Origin: an uncultured Bacteroidota bacterium
Lineage (GTDB): Bacteria; Bacteroidota; Bacteroidia; B-17B0; Aurantibacillaceae
DNA length: 64,000 bases
Reading direction: 5' to 3'
Assembly (NCBI GenBank): GCA_903834765.1
Contig: CAILKE010000050.1
Coordinates: 1-64,000 of the forward strand
Both the position numbers and the translations under genes were made by a program. Shown here piece after piece: positions 62,026-64,000 of the stretch. The notes beneath the pieces are model-generated. The model was not told the origin of the DNA. It saw only the letters and a list, made by a program, of their open reading frames with translations, and made no database searches. How positions within the stretch are numbered: the stretch's first letter is position 1; every line of letters starts with the position of its first letter.

Positions 62026-63680
62026 CGACAGCTACATCTTCCTTTGGTGTATTTACACCATCATTAGCAAGTATAGGAAATAACACCGTTACTTATACTT
62101 ACGGTGGAATTGGATGTTCGCAAACAACTACTGCAATTATTCCAGTCGAACAATATGTGCCATCAACTATTACAGGTGTTATTAATCCTTTGTGTATAAC
62201 GAATTCAACTGTAAATTTAGCAACCGCTCTCACGACTTCTACCTTAGGTATTGGAGTATGGGCTGGAAATGGGGTTACAGGAACAACCTTTAATCCAGCA
62301 ATTGCGGGCGTTGGAACACATACTTTAACTTATAGTACTAACTCCTTACCAACTATTGGGCTTTGCCCTTCTACAAGTAGCTTGGCTGTTTCTATAAGCT
62401 CAGTAACGCCGCCTATTATTTCTGCAGCAGGTCCTTATTGCGATAATTTCGCCATACAATCCATGACTGTTACACCAATAGTATCGTCAGGCGCCACATG
62501 GTCATCAACAAGTTCTCCAACGGCTATTTCTTCTTCAGGTCAATTTAACCCTGCATTAGCAACTTTAGGTAATTCAACAATTACATATTCAGTTGTAAAT
62601 GGACCTTGCACCGCATCTACATCTATTAACATCAGTGTTGTGCATTTTATACCGGCAACAATTACTGGTACTCTAGGACCTTATTGTATTTACAACCCAT
62701 TAGTGAATTTACAAGCAACAGCTCAATACACAGGTGGAGTTTGGTCTGGTAGTGGTGTTAGTGGCTCTGATTTTACCCCTGCTTTAGCCGGTGCAGGTAC
62801 TCATGACGTAACCTATAAAACTGATCCAACTCCAAGTGGATTATGTCCTGACTCTATGAAATTATCAATTTTGGTAAATGCTAAACCACAAGCTAATGCG
62901 TTATCAAATATTTTACAAGGTTGTAATCCCTTGATAGTAAATTTATATTCAAGTACCGTTAATACAGGTAACGCTAATTGGGATTTTGGTGATGGAAGTC
63001 CATTAGTTAGCGGTTTAGCAGTATCACATACTTACTCTGTGCCAGGCGTATACTCGGCATCGATTTCATATACAGATGCAATTGGTTGCGTAAATGATTC
63101 AGCAGTAGCTAATTCATTTACTGTATTTGCTAATCCTATAGCATCTTTTGAACCATCACTTTTTCAGACTACAGTAGTAGACGGTCAAATAGATTTTACA
63201 AATCAATCCACAATATTAACTAATAATACCTATTCATGGGATATTGGTGGCTTAGCAACGAGCACAGAAATAAATACATCATATTTATTCTCTAATTCTG
63301 GGCATTATGTAATTACATTAACTGCAACAAATTCTAACAACTGTGTGGATGATACTTCGATAGTGATTATTGTTAATCCAGATGTTGTATTGTATGTTCC
63401 TAATGCATTTACACCTGGCGATGGTAATGGATTGAATGATTTGTTTCAAATATTTTTACCGCCTACTGGGGTTGATTACTCAACTTTTAACTTACAAATT
63501 TTTGATAGATGGGGAGAGATGATTTATTCAACCAATGATGTTACTAAATATTGGAATGGAGCAAAAAATAATGTTGGACCTTTGGTAAAACAAGACACTT
63601 ATGTATGGAAAATATCATTTTTAGATGAAAAGAAAAAAGAATATAATAAATTAGGCCATGTTACTATACTAAGTAAATAG
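62010..63680 (+). CDS. T9SS type B surface protein, 3' part after the frameshift
   Basis: This is the C-terminal 556 residues of the gene begun at 59401. In this frame the sequence runs GGTWSLTTATSSFGVFTP and then repeats of Ig-like units (VWAGNGVTGTTFNPAIAGVGTHTLTY; VWSGSGVSGSDFTPALAGAGTHDVTY), a PKD domain (NANWDFGDGSPLVSGLAVSHTYS) and the type B sorting domain (about the last 95 residues: VPNAFTPGDGNGLNDLF, IFDRWGEMIYST, DTYVWKISFLD). As annotated by longest frame it would start at GTG 62157 without a signal peptide, which is not credible. Corrected, the protein is about 1426 residues. Confidence 0.85.
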   Translation, partial: GTWSLTTATSSFGVFTPSLASIGNNTVTYTYGGIGCSQTTTAIIPVEQYVPSTITGVINPLCITNSTVNLATALTTSTLGIGVWAGNGVTGTTFNPAIAGVGTHTLTYSTNSLPTIGLCPSTSSLAVSISSVTPPIISAAGPYCDNFAIQSMTVTPIVSSGATWSSTSSPTAISSSGQFNPALATLGNSTITYSVVNGPCTASTSINISVVHFIPATITGTLGPYCIYNPLVNLQATAQYTGGVWSGSGVSGSDFTPALAGAGTHDVTYKTDPTPSGLCPDSMKLSILVNAKPQANALSNILQGCNPLIVNLYSSTVNTGNANWDFGDGSPLVSGLAVSHTYSVPGVYSASISYTDAIGCVNDSAVANSFTVFANPIASFEPSLFQTTVVDGQIDFTNQSTILTNNTYSWDIGGLATSTEINTSYLFSNSGHYVITLTATNSNNCVDDTSIVIIVNPDVVLYVPNAFTPGDGNGLNDLFQIFLPPTGVDYSTFNLQIFDRWGEMIYSTNDVTKYWNGAKNNVGPLVKQDTYVWKISFLDEKKKEYNKLGHVTILSK

Positions 63681-63713
63681 TAGAAACCTAAATTTACATA
63701 TTGATTAAAAGCT

Positions 63714-63751
63714 ACAAACTCTGCAAGTAATTTTGCAGAGTTTTTTATTTA
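63714..63751 (+). terminator. Rho-independent terminator of the split T9SS gene
   Basis: AAACTCTGCAA and TTGCAGAGTTTTTT form an 11-bp stem around a 6-nt loop, with a T run, 37 nt after the stop. Confidence 0.82.
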
Positions 63752-63857
63752 TAATATTTGAATAAAAGTTAAATTGCAGAAAGTTCGCATTAATTTTAAT
63801 CCAACTCTTAGATATTCATTATCTTTACCTAGAGCGTAGATCGCTTAATTATTTTAT

Positions 63858-64000
63858 ATGGCGAAATCAAAAAAACAACCCAAACGTTATTTATTCGAAG
63901 AAGTATTAACGTTTTTAAAACATAATTCGGAAAAATCTTTTAATTACAAGCAACTTGGCTCTGCCATGGAAATTGACAATGAAGGTGATCGATTTGCATT
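63858..64000 (+). CDS. rnr: Ribonuclease R, 5' end only
   Basis: The last 143 bp encode 47 residues of a protein cut off by the window edge, beginning MAKSKKQPKRYLFEEVLTFL and continuing KHNSEKSFNYKQLGSAMEI. The basic start and the FNYKQL winged-helix segment are typical of the N-terminus of Bacteroidota RNase R (VacB), a processive 3'-5' exoribonuclease. A one-mismatch -7 box (TATCTTTA, 63820-63827) lies upstream. The identification is good but based on the N-terminus only. Confidence 0.78.
   Translation, partial: MAKSKKQPKRYLFEEVLTFLKHNSEKSFNYKQLGSAMEIDNEGDRFA

Overview
The window is a chromosomal stretch from a member of the Bacteroidota, probably flavobacteria-like. It is strongly AT-rich. 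Starts lack Shine-Dalgarno sequences but often carry the Bacteroidota -7 box TAnnTTTG; I count fourteen perfect matches placed upstream of genes. There are type A and type B T9SS (type IX secretion) sorting domains, a GldI-like lipoprotein, a fused 2-oxoacid dehydrogenase E1 and HYC_CC_PP/TonB metal genes. I see no tRNA, rRNA, CRISPR array, integrase, transposase or phage gene. Most of the window is ordinary housekeeping DNA with some lineage-specific blocks.

Layout. 1-3060: 5' end of etfB (minus) divergent from pdhB, a small secreted protein, a methyltransferase and a 3' remnant of lysA. 3083-5734: T9SS type A cargo. 5970-9721: tatA followed by four peptidyl-prolyl isomerases, the last a cyclophilin-FKBP fusion. 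9893-13292: CoA transferase, aldo/keto reductase and the rpsF-rpsR-rplI operon. 13624-16220: VWA protein plus AAA+ ATPase. 16222-20626: propeller-like protein, lipase, ispE, a membrane protein and a coiled-coil lipoprotein. 20950-23745: membrane pyrophosphatase with a YceI domain fused to its C-terminus. 24067-27953: truncated secreted protein, fused 2-oxoacid dehydrogenase E1 and a Cys/Met-metabolism PLP enzyme.

28117-34922: a 2129-residue T9SS type B cargo built of Ig/PKD-like repeats, with a small secreted protein in front of it. 35086-38132: pseudouridine synthase, GT2-DUF2062 glycosyltransferase, a secreted protein and a two-helix membrane protein. 38198-46681: WG-repeat protein, a very large orphan histidine kinase and a TMTC-like (eukaryote-type O-mannosyltransferase) membrane protein with TPRs. 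46847-51513: small ORF, then a metal-handling cluster of TonB receptor, two heavy-metal-associated (HMA) proteins, a thioredoxin-like T9SS protein and a HYC_CC_PP protein. 51642-58771: ligA, SiaC, VOC protein, degenerate amidohydrolase, radical SAM/SPASM protein and enoyl-CoA hydratase. 58796-64000: 3-hydroxyanthranilate dioxygenase, a T9SS type B protein split by a one-base frameshift, and the 5' end of rnr.

Functional themes. The first is secretion and folding of surface proteins: four T9SS cargos, tatA with immunophilins, and a possible protein O-mannosyltransferase. The second is metal handling, with promoter-like sequence shared by an HMA gene and a distant secreted-protein gene. The third is energy and 2-oxoacid metabolism: PDH E1 beta, the fused E1, the PLP lyase-type enzyme and the proton/sodium pyrophosphatase. 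Starts were moved where the longest frame began at an unlikely TTG or GTG: ispE, the pseudouridine synthase, the TonB receptor, the WG protein and the last T9SS gene. One HMA gene was moved to an internal ATG. GTG was accepted for the radical SAM and HYC_CC_PP genes because a -7 box sits immediately upstream.
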